64,000 nucleotides of DNA from Guadua angustifolia (taxonomy: Eukaryota; Streptophyta; Magnoliopsida; Poales; Poaceae): positions 56,647,326 to 56,711,325 of the forward strand of contig CM070501.1 of assembly GCA_036346375.1 (NCBI GenBank), read 5' to 3'. This document shows positions 24,041 through 37,748 of this stretch, piece by piece (positions within the stretch are counted from its first letter, which is position 1; each line of letters starts with the position of its first letter). The translations under genes were made by a program, and so were the position numbers. The notes under the pieces were generated by a model. It ran no database searches, was not told the origin of the DNA, and worked only from the letters and a program-made list of their open reading frames with translations.

Positions 24041-25035
24041 TAGGGGTGAAAACGAGTCGACACGATTGACGATCCTACCCATTTTTTCTCGATTCAGAAC
24101 CGGATCTGAGCTAGCCAGATCACGGATCGGATTCGGATATAGGGATCGGATATGTGGCGGATTTGGGTCGGAAACGAATAAAGATATACGGATAATGCAC
24201 GCATATATAGAGTAATATATATTGAATTAAAACCATACAAGTACATGACTATAGTAACAAATTATATATCAGTCAAACTCAACAAACGTTGTAGAAAGAA
24301 TATGCTACTTTAGTAGGGGTGGCAATTGTACCCGCGGGTTCAGGTACCCTCGGGTTTTGCACCCGATCGGGTCGGGTTCGGGTTTTAAGTTTTACCGCGA
24401 GTTCTTGGTCGGGTACCCAAAATGGGTTGGTTGGGTTAGGTTTTAATTTTCACCATGGTACCATCGGTGCACAATACTATATACCATCGGGTTCAAGTAC
24501 CATGGGGTTTGGGGTCGGTTTGGTACAGATCGGGTTCGATTCAGTTTTGGTTTGGGTTTCTTGTCGGGTGGGTTTTGCAAAACCACTTTGACCTAACCTA
24601 TTGCCACCAGTATTACACAAACCCATCGAATTGCCGTCGGTTGGTACCCAGTTCGGTTGAATATAGATTTTACCCGATATGGTATTCGGGTTGGTCGGGT
24701 TTTCAATTGATTTGGTCGGATCGGGTTTTGTAAAACCGCGACCGACCAATTCGTCTATCTCTATACTTTAGGATCAATAGAACCAACTAATTGTTAATAT
24801 AAATGGGCTGATATGGAAAAAATATGTTGAAAATGGGATGGGCCTTGCTGATATCCGAATAGGAAAAATCCGGATATCCGAATAGGAAAAATCTGAATAT
24901 CCGGATCCCGTCCCGTATTTACCGGATATTGGATGTTCCGTATCCGATCCCAAATCCGGATTCAAGTATCCGGATCGGTCCGGATCCGACAGGATAGTAA
25001 AGGATCGGGAGATATCCAACCCGTTTTCATCCCTA
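24041..25035. mobile_element. hAT-type MITE, outer element (duplicate copy)
   Basis: It has the same ends as the element at 19686. The left target duplication CCTGGGTC (24033-24040) is intact, whereas the right one has decayed to CAGGTC-like sequence. It carries the same nested element. Confidence 0.85.
24314..24763. mobile_element. Nested hAT-type MITE (duplicate copy)
   Basis: It is flanked by TACTTTAG at 24306-24313 and 24764-24771, exactly as in copy 1. It is 450 bases long against 437 in copy 1. Confidence 0.85.
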
Positions 25036-27161
25036 CAGGTCTCTTCGCCCTAGGGACGGAGCGGTAGCTAGCCTCCTCAAGGCGTGAGACCGACCCGGTG
25101 ATCCGTCGGCTTGCCTCCTCCACGCAGCGCGAGAGCGGGCGGTGGAGAGGCGCCTCACCTCTGGGCGTTGCGGGATGGAGGCGGCAACTCACAGCGGCCT
25201 CCTGGACAATCCTCGTGGGCGCGGGAGCAACGGGCCGTTGCTTTAGACGCGATGGGGAACAGGATGAGGATAGGAGAGAGGATCCTGAAAAATAGGGATT
25301 CTCTCTCCATTACGTAAAAATGGGGAATTGGCTCGAAAAGCTGTTGGAGGCTTCGTTTTTCTTTGCGCTTCTACGGATTCTATATTTTTCAGATGGGGTT
25401 GGGAAAGGGAAGCTGTTGGAGTTGCCCTAAGACCCCCGACGTTTGGAGCGTAGAGATTTCTAGAAAAAAAAGTGTTTCAATTTCTACATGAATAGAGAAA
25501 AATTTCACGTGTCAAGGTGGCACTAGTTTACTGTCGTGCTGTCGAACGATCCTGACAGACGAGTAACGTGTCACCATCTAATCTAACTTAGGAAGATGTG
25601 TTTCTATATATCACTATTATTTAAAAGTTACATAAATATTAAAATATGAATGCATGGTAGATGGTAATTAATTATCTCTTTTCTTAAATACTAGCCTTTT
25701 CATTCAAGGAGAACCTAGCTACATACGTACGGTACACTGGCCACCTGGTGCCTGCTAGTGAATAACCTATTGGAAAATTAACATGGCATAATATTAATTA
25801 ATTCCATAGATGTGTAATAAAATCATGATGTTAAAAATTACGTCTATAACAAGATTACTAGCAGCAAACATTCTCATCAGAATTAATTACAAAGAGAGAT
25901 TCTTTGGGCCTATAACCAGACGGTCCCAAACACTTACAACACGCTTGATGTAAGAAAGGAAGTTACGCAGAAGTGATGCTACGATTGAAGATAAAGACAA
26001 GCAGGCAGGATGTCAATTAGACGGTGTCGGATTGGCGACACTACTCTCCCTTATGCCCGTTGAACGATAGGTGAAGGGACAGAATGACTCGGGTGGCAGC
26101 AAACACGGAGAAAGCAGAAAATCACTGTAGGAGAACAAGATTGGTTTTCTATCATGTGTTTTCTCATGAACAAGGATGTCTCCCTTAAAAAAGTGCATAC
26201 AAAAAACTATCTTGCGAAAACACAATAGAATTGCCATGATTCCAGGAACCATCCCCTGGAATCTCACATCGTGGGCGAACAGACTAACCGTAAGAAACAT
26301 GCGTCTCCTTGAGTCCGCGACGCCACGTCATCAGTTTAGGTGTAAAGTGATGTAGCATAATTGGTACATGTGATAAAAGGTTAAGTACACTTAGCACATC
26401 TCGATCGCGCGTCGTCACAATTTACAAGTCACGCAATAAACACGTGCGCGTGTGTGTACAAAGCCCAACATAGCCAATCATGTGTACCTCTAGTCATGCC
26501 ACTAACTCACACTAGAGCTATGAAGGAGCTCCCCTTATAAGTTGATTCCACTCTACATAGCTAAACAATATAGTACTAAAGACCATACCCCCACCTTAAC
26601 ACCCCCTTTGACTTCTTCTATTGAATTAATTCCAACATAACCCTAGGGGTGGCAATGGCTAGAGATAAGGCAGGGCATTCACCGTTTGTGCCCATGGAGG
26701 GGAGTGTGTGCTGAAGGGAAAGTGGAAACCAACAAGGCAAAGTAAAGTTGTGAATTTAAAACAAGAGAGAGAAATTGATAAAAAAGATATAGAGAAAAAA
26801 AGAAGAGAAGAGGATGACAATAGTGATTAATATTTTTTAATTTAGCTCTGATGCGAAAGCACTTGTAAAAGTGACCTCATTCATGAGTGTGATAGGCGCG
26901 ATAGGCGATATGTGTCCCCTATCGTATCTTGATAGCTTGGTAAGCCTCTTAAGTCGTGGCACCACGGTAGTTGTCGAGTAAGCATGACAGAAAGGGCAAG
27001 TTCTGAAGCAATGTAGAGGTGCTACTGATGAAACATGGCAATACAGCAAATCCTACCGAGACACGACAGCGTGGTAGGTCCTACTGAGCCACGATAGTAC
27101 TGCCGAGCACGCCTAGTGCAATAGCTCCCCCTCAAGCTCCATATACGCAGCATAATGCTAG

Positions 27162-27577
27162 GGCCCTGTTTGGGGGAGCTGTGCTTTAGCTTTACTTCAG
27201 CTTTGGGCCAAAAGCTCCCCCAAACAGAATGGCTACAAAGCAACTGGGAAGCTAAGCCACAGCAGAAGTACCCCCAAAAGATGAAGCTGCTGAGGAGGAG
27301 CTTTTCAGCTGTGGCTTGGCTTGACCACCTCCTACCTCAGTCGCTCTGCTTTCTCGACCTCCGCCACCCCGCCTCGCTGCCTCCACGTCACCTCTCCACT
27401 TAGACGCCACTGTATTTCGCTATGTTGTTACCTCCCCGCTCGATTGGTCCCGAAAAGCTACAGCTACAACAACTAGTTTACCAAACATCATAACAAGAAA
27501 AGCCACTACTTGACTCTGGTGCTTCTGACCAATAAACCAAAACGACTTTTCATTGACCAACTCCCCAAAACAGGGCC
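27162..27577. mobile_element. Tourist/PIF-like MITE (copy 2)
   Basis: The ends are GGCCCTGTTTGGGGG and CCCCAAAACAGGGCC, with TAG on both sides (27159-27161 and 27578-27580). It holds an internal inverted pair of AGCTCCCCCAAACAG-type sequences. The intact palindromic features suggest this copy is closer to the original than the 365-base copy at 22743. Confidence 0.78.
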
Positions 27578-27702
27578 TAGGTTTGCCCGACTTCCACAGT
27601 GGGTCAGAATACCGTACGCTCGATGAGGTTCCGAGTATCACCACGATAGTAGGTGACATAAGTCACTTGCTATTGCAGCTTCTCAATTCGTTGGAGGAGC
27701 AA

Positions 27703-30700
27703 TCTATTATAGTATTAAATCAAAGGAAAAATAAGCCACCACATTCACTCTCAAGGTTAGATATTCTCATATTAATCAAAGAAAAAAAATAAAGATCTAC
27801 ATCATTGATAATGGTGGGTCTAGATTATAACGGTCTAGATTAAAATAAAGAGTTCGTGTCATGCACAATATAGAAAAAAAAACTGAATTTCAAAATAAAA
27901 ATAAAATAAAATTAGAAATTTGGTTTCCATATGATTAAAACAAAGAGTCTATGTAAAGTACAATATAAAAATAAAATTTTGGAATAAAAAATAAGCGGTA
28001 ATTAGTAATATGATTTCCATATGAACATTGAAATAAAACTAAAATTTGAAAAAAAATTAGTAGTTGGATTTGTAAATGAATTCCAACCTAAAAACTAAAA
28101 TTCAAAATAAAAAATATAAAATAGGAATTTGATTTCTATAGGATTAAAGAAAGAGTCCACATTAAGTATAAAAAAAACTGAAATTCACTTGTAAAAATAA
28201 AATAAATTAGGATTTTATTTCAATACAAACATCAAAATAAAAATAAAATTTGGAACAAAAATTAATTAAAATTAGTAATTAGATTTGTATATGAATACCC
28301 ACCAAAAACTAAAATTCAGAATAAAAAATAAAATTATCAATTTAATTTGATATAAACTTCAAAGTAAAATATCTAAATAGCTTAAATTCAAAATAAAAAT
28401 ACCAATTGGATTTGTATACAATTCCAACCTAAAACTATATAAAAAACCACATGTCATGTTTGGTCCAACAACAAGCAAATATAATTTTTAATACAAATAA
28501 ACAAAAAAAAGCCCAATTGATTTTACATAAGAATTCCAACAGAAGATAACAACATGTAGAATAGAAAATATAGTAAAATCACTAATTTAATTTTCATACA
28601 AATTTCTAAATAAATATAATTCAACATAAAAATTTAAAAAAATTTGCCATTGGATTTCTATTCAAATTAAATAAAAACTAAAGTTTGAAATAAAAAATAT
28701 AATAAAATTAGAAATTTGATAATGATTGAATTGTAAAATAAAATACCTAAATAAATAATTTAGAGTAAAAATGAAATAAAAATTATAAAATTTATTTATA
28801 CAAATTCTAAGAAATAATAGATAATTAGGACTAAAAATGAAAGAAAATTTTCAATGTGATTTTCATACGAATTTGAAAGTAAAATCCCTAAATAAATAAA
28901 ATCTAGAATAAATTAAATAAAATTAATATCTTGATTTGTATATAAACAAAAAAAAGTAGAGGCAAAATAGGCTACCACGTTTGCTTTCAAAGCTAGAAAT
29001 TTTCATATTATTCTGAGGAAAAAGAGAAATATCTACACTATTACTCATTATGGGTCTAAATTATAACAGTCTAGATTAAAAGAAAAAGAATCCGTGTCAT
29101 GTACAATACAGAAATAACTAAAATTTAAAATAAAAATGAAATAAAATAAAAATTGATTTCCATATGAATCTCTATGTAAACCCTCTAAATAAATTAAATT
29201 TGGAATAAAAGTTAAACAAAACACATCAACTAGATTTTTATATGAATTCCCAACAATAATAACTAAATTTTGGAATAAAAATAAAAATTAAATTAGCAAT
29301 TTTTCTATGTGAATTTCTAAGCAAAATTCTTAAATAAATATAATTTTAAAATAGATAAAAAAAACTATCAATTTCAATTGCTTGAGAATTCTAACGAGAG
29401 ATAAGTAAATTCATGATAGAAAGTAAAATAAAATTCAATAATCTAATTTCCATATGAATTGCTAAGTAAAATCCTAAATATATATAATCCATCTTAAAAA
29501 TTGGCAATTTGATTTCTAAATGATTTTGAACAAAATATAAAAGTAATTTAGATTAAAAATAAATAAAACTAGAAATTTAATTTCTATATGAATTCTAAAG
29601 TAAAATCCTAAATAACTAATTCAAAATAAAAATCATCAACTAGTTCTATAAAAACTCTTAAAAATTAAAAATTTGAAGTAAAAATGAAAAAGATTTCAAT
29701 TTGATTTTTATACAAATTACTAAGTAAAATACTTAAATGACTAAAATACAAAATAAATTAAATAAAATTAACAATTTAATTTATATATGAACTAAAAAAA
29801 CTAAAATTTTGAATACAATTATAAATTATGGCATGGATATCACAAGTGTTGTAAGAGGAGATCACACATAAGTGCAATGGCATCGATATGTAATGCAAGA
29901 ATATATTGCCTCATGGGGAAGCGAGAGGCAGAGGTGTTATGTTAGATATGAGAATAATGTTACGCTGCTTACCGGAGTCATTGAATAGAAAGGCTAAAGC
30001 CAAAGGTGCAAAAACCCATGATGACAAGTGGTGAGCATCTGCGTTGTAGAAGAAGTCAGTGGTAAAAGAAGCTTGTTGATTAGAAGGCCCTGGTAAAGAT
30101 CAGATGAAGCTTTGCATGGAAGACGAGTTACAGAGGATATATATCCATTGGGTAGTTAAGAACGTGCCATTGTTGCTGAGGGACACGACGTCACATATGA
30201 TGGCGAGAAGATTCTCCATATCGTTAGACAATGACTAAAACAAATATGTTAGCATCAAAGAAGATGGGAGGTTACCGTAGTTAGTGAGGAAGCAACACCG
30301 TTGAGTTAGCCAACGTTGAATAAAAGAAGTGACCGACATAGGACAAGCAAAAATCGAGCATATATAATATCTTGCATGTGTATATACATGTATGATTTGT
30401 ATGAATTAGAACAAGAAACAAAAAATCTAGAACAGAGATGGTGTTATTGTATGGAATAGGCTTGAGATCATTGGTAAGGATCCGTGGTTCGATAGGTGTC
30501 CACAGTTGGACACCTATGGGTTCTCCCGAGATCCACTTACAACAAAGATTAAGAACACGTTATACATATTGATGTTTGTCTCTTTTAATGTGTTCGGGAG
30601 GACATTCAACATTAAGTAATAATTGAAGTGAAATGACATCACAATGATAACTATTTATTATATCGATATCAGTGTATTGCATTAAAGATGTCGAGGATAA

Positions 30701-31339
30701 GCTATCATAAGCGAGAGGGATCAATCAAGAATTGGGCTTGCTATTGGAGTTTGAAGCAAAAAAGTTGTGGGGCTATCAATAAATACGGTTTGGTGGGGTA
30801 GCCAGCATGTGGTACGATAAGTTCAAAGTAGACCATCCATGACGCATTGGTGTATATGCGAATAATGTACTTTAATACCATGTAAAATTACCAACGTATT
30901 ACTTGAGATTAAATAGAGGTGCGTGTGTTGTATCTAATTTTTTAAAATGAGTTACTAATGGAGAAAAAACAGAGATATATAACTACATGATCTATACAAG
31001 ATGAAGAGTCGCTACGTTTCTAAAAACCTCAATAACTTATTATTCTCAATAAATTTTTCCATTAAAACTTATACTTCAATTACGTTTCTTTAAGTCGAAT
31101 TTTTCTTCAAGTTTACGGTATTAAATGATATGATTTATATATTTCAAAATATATTAACGTACTTTTTAGACTATTTTAATTTTTAGGATATCATATACAT
31201 TAGAAAGGACAATAAATGATATAATTTATATATTTCAAAATATATTAGCATACTTTATAGACTATTTTAATTTTTAGGATATCATATACATTAGAAAGGA
31301 CAATAGGAACTTGAAAAGAAATCTACTAGTTTTTACTAG
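27703..31339 (+). mobile_element. AT-rich Helitron-like element(s), left of the Aux/IAA gene
   Basis: It starts A|TCTATTATAGTATTAAATC and ends near ACTAG|T (31336-31339), though no strong hairpin is visible at this end. The interior is extremely AT-rich, built from reiterated AAAATAAAATTAG-like sequence without coding frames. A second partial start (AGTAGAGGCAAAATAGGCTACCACG, about 28946) shows two overlapping or nested copies. Relatives lie at 35385-37748 (inverted) and 50540-51941 (same orientation). Helitron assignment is by inference from the ends of all three. Confidence 0.55.
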
Positions 31340-32746
31340 TGGAACCGCGTAGGGCTGCTTTGGGGAAAAACATTGGCGAGGTGCCAAATAATCAAAGATT
31401 CCGGAACGGCGAGGACGAATTGGGTGGTCCCCGCGCGTGGGGGACAAGCGGCCGACAGCCCGGCACATCCACATGTCCCCGCTTTATGCTACGTACCGGC
31501 ATTGCTATCTCGTTTCCTTTCATTTACTCGTGCCATCTTCCGTTTAATTTAAGTTCAGTGGTAGCCACTAGCGGCGGTACCAATAATAATAATACTATAG
31601 TATGGAGGTGTTTGGGGCTATAGTATATGCTTTTGTGGAAATTTGGGTATGCAGATGAAAAGTGTTTAGGTTCATCTTGCATTTAGGTAAAAATATAAAC
31701 TTAATTCACTTTATTTTTAGCGCTATTTTTAATTTAAATTTGGAAATTTCGTGTGATTTGCTTATTCAGATTTCTTGCGTTCCGATTTGAGCGCGTGTGA
31801 TCTCCTTTCCTTTCCACCACGCCTCGGGTGACGTCGGGCCCCCGGTGACCAGACCCTATTGCTGCTGCTATTGGAGCGGGTTTCTTTGCTGGGATCCGGT
31901 AACGGTTCGTGCTCCATCACATGAGATATCATAATTTAAATACTATCTGTGAGGCGTATCAATTGAAATGCCCGTCATAGCGCCGATGCTGCTATTACTC
32001 GATGTATTTGTTGGGACGCGATCAATAACGACCACGTGAATACCAAATTTTCTAGGCACAGTTTTTCAGCTGGTTTTCGTCGGCGTGTGAAAGATTGTCC
32101 GAAAGACGACGGACAAACTCGCTGTTATGACAGTAACGATTTCGATTTTGAGCTGCGATTTTGTTGAGCATAGACTGTAGCGTTAGCAGACCCCGACCCG
32201 TACGTTGGAAGGCGCCGGGTGATTCTCGTTCTCTTCCGGCGGGCCCGCCCTCTGACGCTCCACCGCCGCTGGTTTGGGATCGTGCGGCGGGGAGTGCGGA
32301 GCCGCTCGCTGCGTCCGGGGCCGCTGCAGGGCGCCCAACCGGCAGCCCGGGCCCACCGCTCGAGCGACCCGCGCGAAATGCTATACCACTATTTTCGTGT
32401 TTATTCCGTTTTGGGAAAACTCGAACCTCTCCGCTTCGTTTACGCGCCACGCCTCACCTTCTTCGGGTATTACGTATACTCGTTGCATAGCAGTACAGAA
32501 ACCACGAGATTTTAACAGAGATGGATCTATGTGGAAATAAGTATAAGTTCTAGGGGCTGGTCGGTAAAACTCACAAACCCCGACCATTGACCGCCCGGTG
32601 ACCGCAGCCATCTATAACCAACCTCCTACTCTCTCCTCTTCTCCCAGAGTGCTCCAGCTCCTTCCCCATCTCGCCTTCAGAAAGCGGAAGCAGCAGCAGC
32701 AGCAGCGTCAGAGGCAGCCGCGCGCAGAGCCCAGCTGCCGCCGGAC
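31340..32746. promoter_or_regulatory. Upstream region and 5' leader of the Aux/IAA gene
   Basis: This is the only non-transposon sequence between the left AT-rich element and the start codon. An (AGC)n run lies just before the ATG (about 32689-32706), and the leader is C/T-rich (from about 32615). No clear TATA box was identified. Part of 31608-31760 resembles the reverse complement of the Tourist-like MITEs at 37881 and 39865, so the distal promoter contains MITE remains. Shadow frames at 32052-32611 are not supported. Confidence 0.45.
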
Positions 32747-34859
32747 ATGTCGGTGGAGACGGAGCGGAGCTCCACGGAGTCCTCCGCCGCCTCCGGCCTC
32801 GACTTCGAGGATACCGTCCTCACACTCCGCCTGCCCGGCTCCTCCTCCTCCTCCCCGGACCCCGACCGCAAGCGCGCCTCCTCCGAAGCCGACCCCGACC
32901 ACTCCCCCCTCGCCGCCGCTGCCTCCTCCGATGCTCCCCCGGCCCCCAAGTACTACCTCCCGGGTCTAGGCCCCCAAGAGAAAAAAAAAATGCTTTCTTG
33001 CGAGAAATTATGGTGATTTTGGATTGACCCGAACTCGCTGTTGTTTCTTTGGTTGGATGGTTAGGGCGCGGGTGGTGGGGTGGCCGCCGGTGAGGTCGTT
33101 CCGCAAGAACGCGCTCGCCGACGTCGCGGGGTCCAGCAAGGCGGCCACCAAGTTCGTCAAGGTGGCCGTGGATGGCGCGCCATATCTGCGGAAGGTGGAC
33201 CTGGAGACCTACGCAGGCTACGACCAGCTCCTCCGCGCGCTCCAGGACAAGTTCTTCTCCCATTTCACCATCCGTGAGTATTACTTGCCTCCGGCTGTTG
33301 CTCTTGTTGCTTGCTTGACGGTTTGAGCTGATGAGGACCGCTGGATTCGCTGCGCTCAGGGAAGTTTGCGGACGACGAGAGGAAGCTGGTGGACACGGTG
33401 AACGGGACGGAGTACGTGCCGACGTACGAGGACAAGGACGGGGACTGGATGCTCGTCGGCGACGTCCCCTGGAAGTGAGTTTCTTGCCCTCCTCTCCCTT
33501 CAATCCATCATTAGTTATGCAGTTCGTGTTCTATTGTTAGCTTTTAGTATGTGTTTGGCTGCTTGTTTATAGACATAGTGGATGGAGTGGTTATTGATTA
33601 GGCTCTTGGACTGATCAAATTGGATGCCTTAGCTTTGATTTGAGAGTATGGAGGGTGAGGGTAGAGTTATGCATTTCTTTACACTTAGGTACCATTTCTG
33701 GAAGTGTTTTTGTTGGAATTAGATTGCGCTGATTGAGACCACAACCCAACATGGTTGATATGAATTGATGCTTTACGATTTGGGTTGTAAACAATAAGGT
33801 TGCTTTGCTTGGGGTTTAAAACAAGAGAAAGTGATATAGTGAGATCCCCGGGAGATGTTCGTGGTTGTTGGCAGTAATGCAATTCATGCCTATAGCATGA
33901 GTGCATCCATAAAGATGAGTTGCTTCTCTGATTCTGCCTGTATGATCTAACAGTGATGTTATAAACGATATGGGAGATCTGAGCAAAGGGGAGTTAGGAA
34001 ACACAACCAATATTTCTGTACTGACAAACATTCCTAGTCCCCTTTCCCTGGTCAGCTCACCGTGTCAAAATTATCACAAAAGATTACCCTTTTGTCAAGT
34101 TAAACTGATTTCACCTATTGGAGCATAGATAATGGGAAAAAAAATTTAGTTATTCCCACCTCCTTTGCCTTTTTTGTTTTGTTTTTGTTTTTGAGCTTAC
34201 GTTCCATCTAGAAATGTCATCCTGTGGGTCGTTCACAGGAATTTCCTGTTTGATTTTTGTTGCATTGTATACTGTCATTACTGTTCCTACCTTAGCAGAT
34301 TAAGCAGCTTTGATATACAGTTTCTCTCCACTACAGGGCAGCCTATGTATAATACAAAAGAATCCACTTTGTTAAGATAGGCTACTTTGGATAAGGCTAT
34401 CTTTTTAGTTTTGTTCTCCGCTACACGATTGCACTGTGCACTGACCTACAGGCTATGCGAGGAGTCAGAATAGCTACTTGATCCTTCTAGGGAATGTGAT
34501 TGCTAATTTGCTAAGAAGGTTTGAGATGGTTTGGTCCTTGCTATTTTCTTTTCTATCTTCTTGCTTAGTCAGATTGCAATGAATTAGTGCTGCATACGAA
34601 CTTGCAATTGACATAATATGTTCTCGTCAAACTCTGGCAATCCTGTAACATCCTATTGCTTGTGCAGGATGTTTGTGGAAACCTGCCAACGCCTTCGTCT
34701 CATGAAAAGCTCTGAGGCTGTTAACTTAGGTTTATGCTTATTTCTATCCAAACTCTCACTATTCTAGAGCTGTTAACTCTCTATGTACTTTCATTCTCAA
34801 CCGTCTTGATTTACTCAATTTCTTTTCTGTTGCTTACAGCACCAAGAGCTGCTCAATGA
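32747..34859 (+). CDS. Aux/IAA auxin-responsive repressor, IAA15-like (5 exons)
   Basis: Exons 32747-32949, 33065-33273, 33360-33474, 34668-34729 and 34840-34859 join in frame to 202 residues; every intron is GT-AG. Domain I is the EAR motif LTLRL (25-29), which recruits TOPLESS corepressors in this family. Domain II is the degron VVGWPPVRSFRKN (71-83), the TIR1/AFB contact that makes these proteins auxin-labile. The C-terminal PB1 domain runs from about 97 (KFVKVAVDGAPYLRKVDL) and has the acidic motif YEDKDGDWMLVGDVPW (160-175), for dimerisation with ARFs. The protein acts in the nucleus. The N-terminus MSVETERSSTES and the tail NLAPRAAQ resemble rice IAA15 as I remember it; the orthology is not proven. 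No disabling change is present. A single long reading frame does not cover it because exon 1 runs into intron 1. Confidence 0.95.
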
Positions 34860-35384
34860 GGCACACCCCATGCTCCTTGCCGAATGGGCTGCTTCAAAGA
34901 AAGAGGAAACTTTGGTCTGCTGATGTTCTTCATGTGAGATAAAAATGTGTACAGTTGTCGCCTACTACTTTCGGTTCCTTTATGCTATTGAGTTGAGAAA
35001 AGGTTGTAGTTTCCTTACTTGTCTGTAGTTTCTACATATAGATCACGAAGCACTGAATCTTGAAATATACGCCTACAGTTTGTCTCTTGATGAATAAGAC
35101 CAGACACACAGAACTTGTGTTCTTTGCTGTCGATCGCTTGTTGTTAGGTCATGTGTGATACTACAGGTTGAGGCCCCTGGCATTGCTGTCGTAAATCTTA
35201 TCTTGTTAAGTGATGGTTTTGTTTGAAGTTCATTGTTCTGCACCCAATGATGTGTGATCACCGATCAGCTCGTTCTATTGCTGGTACATTCTGATTTGTC
35301 TATTGTTGTTACATTCTGGTTATTAACTGACGGACTCAGATGTTGTCGAGGTTGAAGTTTGGACTGCCAATGTTTTACTCTGAC
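34860..35384. other. 3' region of the Aux/IAA gene
   Basis: It follows the stop codon and should contain the 3' untranslated region and polyadenylation site, neither of which is marked by an unambiguous signal. No gene was seen. It ends at the 3' end of the inverted AT-rich element. Confidence 0.4.
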
Positions 35385-37748
35385 CTAGCAGGGTGACTCG
35401 CGTGTTTGTGTAGCTAGATTTTCTTAACAGTTTATAGTGTCAAATGATATAACTTTTATGCTTGAGAATATATAAACGTATTTTGTAGACTATTTAGATT
35501 TTTAAGGTATTATAAATATTAGAAATGACAATAAAAGCTTGAAGAAAAATTCAACTTAAGGAATGTAATTGAAGTAAAAGCTTTAATGGAAGAAAATCAA
35601 TAAGAATAATAAATTGTTGGGTGTTTTTAGAAACGTAGCAACTCTTCATCTTGCATAGATCATATAGCTATATACCCTTGTTATTTCTTTATTAGTAACT
35701 CTTTTCTCAAAATATATGCAACACATATACCTTTATTTAATCTCAAGTAATACGCTAATTATTTTACATAATATTAGAGTACATTACTCACTTATACACT
35801 GATACATAATTGACAACTTATTTTGAACGTATCTTCCTCACACGATGACTGTCCCTGTAAAATCATATATCTTATATCTCTTATTGATGACCCTATAACT
35901 TTTTTGCTTCAACCGCCAATAGCAAACCTAATATTTATCGATCCTCTCAATTGCTATCCTTTTAATGTAATACTCTATCATATAACTATATTCTATTTCT
36001 CTTCAATTATTATTTAATACTGAACGTTATGATATCAATATGCAATGCATATATGTACAAGTATTGCTTATCCTACCAAGGATACCCGTTATGCTCTTAC
36101 CAGTGTCCCCAAACCTATTATACTCTCACTAATGACCACAAGCCTATTCCATAGAGTATCACCATCTCCACTCTGAGTTTTTTGCAACTTGTTTTAATTC
36201 AAACGAATTCATGCATGCATATGCACATGCAAGATATTATACATGCTTAATTTACGCTTGTCTCATATCGGTCGCTTCTCTTATTTAATGTTTGCCAACT
36301 CAACGATGTTGCTTCCTCACAAACACGGCGACCTCCCATCTTCTACGATGCTAATATGTTTGCTTTAGTCGTTATCTAACAATATGTAGAATTTTCCCGC
36401 CATCATGTGTGATGTCATGTCCCTCAGCAGTGATGGCACATTTCTAGTTATCCAATAGATATAAATCCTCTGTGGCTCGTCTTTCATGCAAAGTTTCATC
36501 TAGTCTCTACAGGGTCTCTCCATCATCAAGCTTCTTTTGCTACTGATTTCTTTAACAATACAGATGCTCACTACTCATCACGGTTTTGGCTCCTTCGGTC
36601 TTGGTCTTTCTCTTTTTATTTTATTTTTATTCCAAATTTTAGTTTTTTAATTCATAAAGAAATCAAATAGCTAATGTTTCATTAATTTTTATGCCAAATT
36701 ATATTTATTTAGGGATTTTATCTAGAAATTCATATGGAAATTGAATTGAAATTCTTGTTCAAAACAAATTAGTATTTTTTATTTGTATTCCAAATTATAT
36801 TTGTGTGTTGTTGGATCATCACGAGTACATGATATAGATTTTTTAATATAGTTTTAGGTGGTATCGTATACAAATTCAATTGTTATTTTTTATTTCATTT
36901 CATTCCTAATTTAAGCTATTTAGGAATTTACATTAGAGTTCGCATGGAAATCAAATTGCTAATTGTATTTTGTTTTTAATTCTAAATTTTAGTTTTAGGT
37001 TGGTATTTGTATATAAATCCTATTTTTAATTGATTTTTGTTTCAAATTTTATTTTTATTTTGACGATTGTATGAAAATAAAATTTCTACTTTTATTTTAC
37101 TTTTACAGGAATTTTGGGTTTTACTTGTACTTGATGTGGACTCTTTATTTTAATCCTATGGAAATCAATTTTTTATTTTTTATTTTTCATTCCAAATTTT
37201 AGTTTTTTATGTTGAAATTCAAATCTAATAACTAATTTTTATTCTAAATTTTGGTTTTATTTTGATCTTAGTATAGAAATTAGATTACTAATTATCTTTT
37301 ATTTGATTTTTGATATTTTTATTCAGAATTTCAATTTTATTTTGATGTTTGTAGGAAATTAGATTATTAATTTATTTTTTATTTTTTTGAATTTTATATT
37401 GTATTTGGACTATTTCTTTTAATCGTATAGAAATCAAATTTCTAATTTTATTTTATTTTTATTCTGAATTTCATTATTCTTGTATTGTACATGATACAAA
37501 CTCTTGTATACTATATATGGCACAAACTCTTTCTTGTATTGTACATGACACAAACTCTTGTATATTGTACATGGTACAAACTCGACACAAACTCTTTCTT
37601 TAATCTAGATCGTTATAATCTGGACCCATCGTGATCAATGATGTATATCTTTCTTTTTTTTCCTCTGATTAATGTGGGAATTTCTAATCTTGATAGCGAA
37701 CGTGGTGGCTTCTTTTCCTTCTACTTTAATAATATAAAAGAAGATAGA
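35385..37748 (-). mobile_element. AT-rich Helitron-like element, right of the Aux/IAA gene (inverted)
   Basis: Read on the minus strand it starts TCTATCTTCTTTTATATTA (37748, preceded by A) and ends in CACGCGAGTCACCCTGCTAG at 35385. The base after CTAG is G rather than the usual T. It contains the same AT-rich interior as 27703-31339 in the opposite orientation; for example 35420-35640 pairs with about 31030-31300. It is non-coding. Confidence 0.65.

Larger units (their letters stand above)
23360..27836. repeat. Tandem segmental duplication, copy 2 (4.48 kb)
   Basis: This is the second unit of the duplication, collinear with 18998-23359. The junction reads AACGGTCT then AATTTTAAG, with at most about one base shared by the parental ends. 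Past 27836 the AT-rich element continues, which copy 1 lacks; so this copy keeps the native right flank and copy 1 keeps the native left flank. Confidence 0.93.

Noticed and set aside
28000..29850. AT-rich block as a centromeric or satellite array
   Set aside because: There is no fixed repeat period; the sequence is shared with two dispersed elements that have Helitron-like ends.
32052..32611. ORFs upstream of the Aux/IAA gene on both strands
   Set aside because: Mutually overlapping GC-rich frames without domains; the region is the gene's promoter.
32820..33503. 227-codon minus-strand frame across Aux/IAA exons
   Set aside because: It is antisense to verified coding exons and is low-complexity Arg/Ser-rich.
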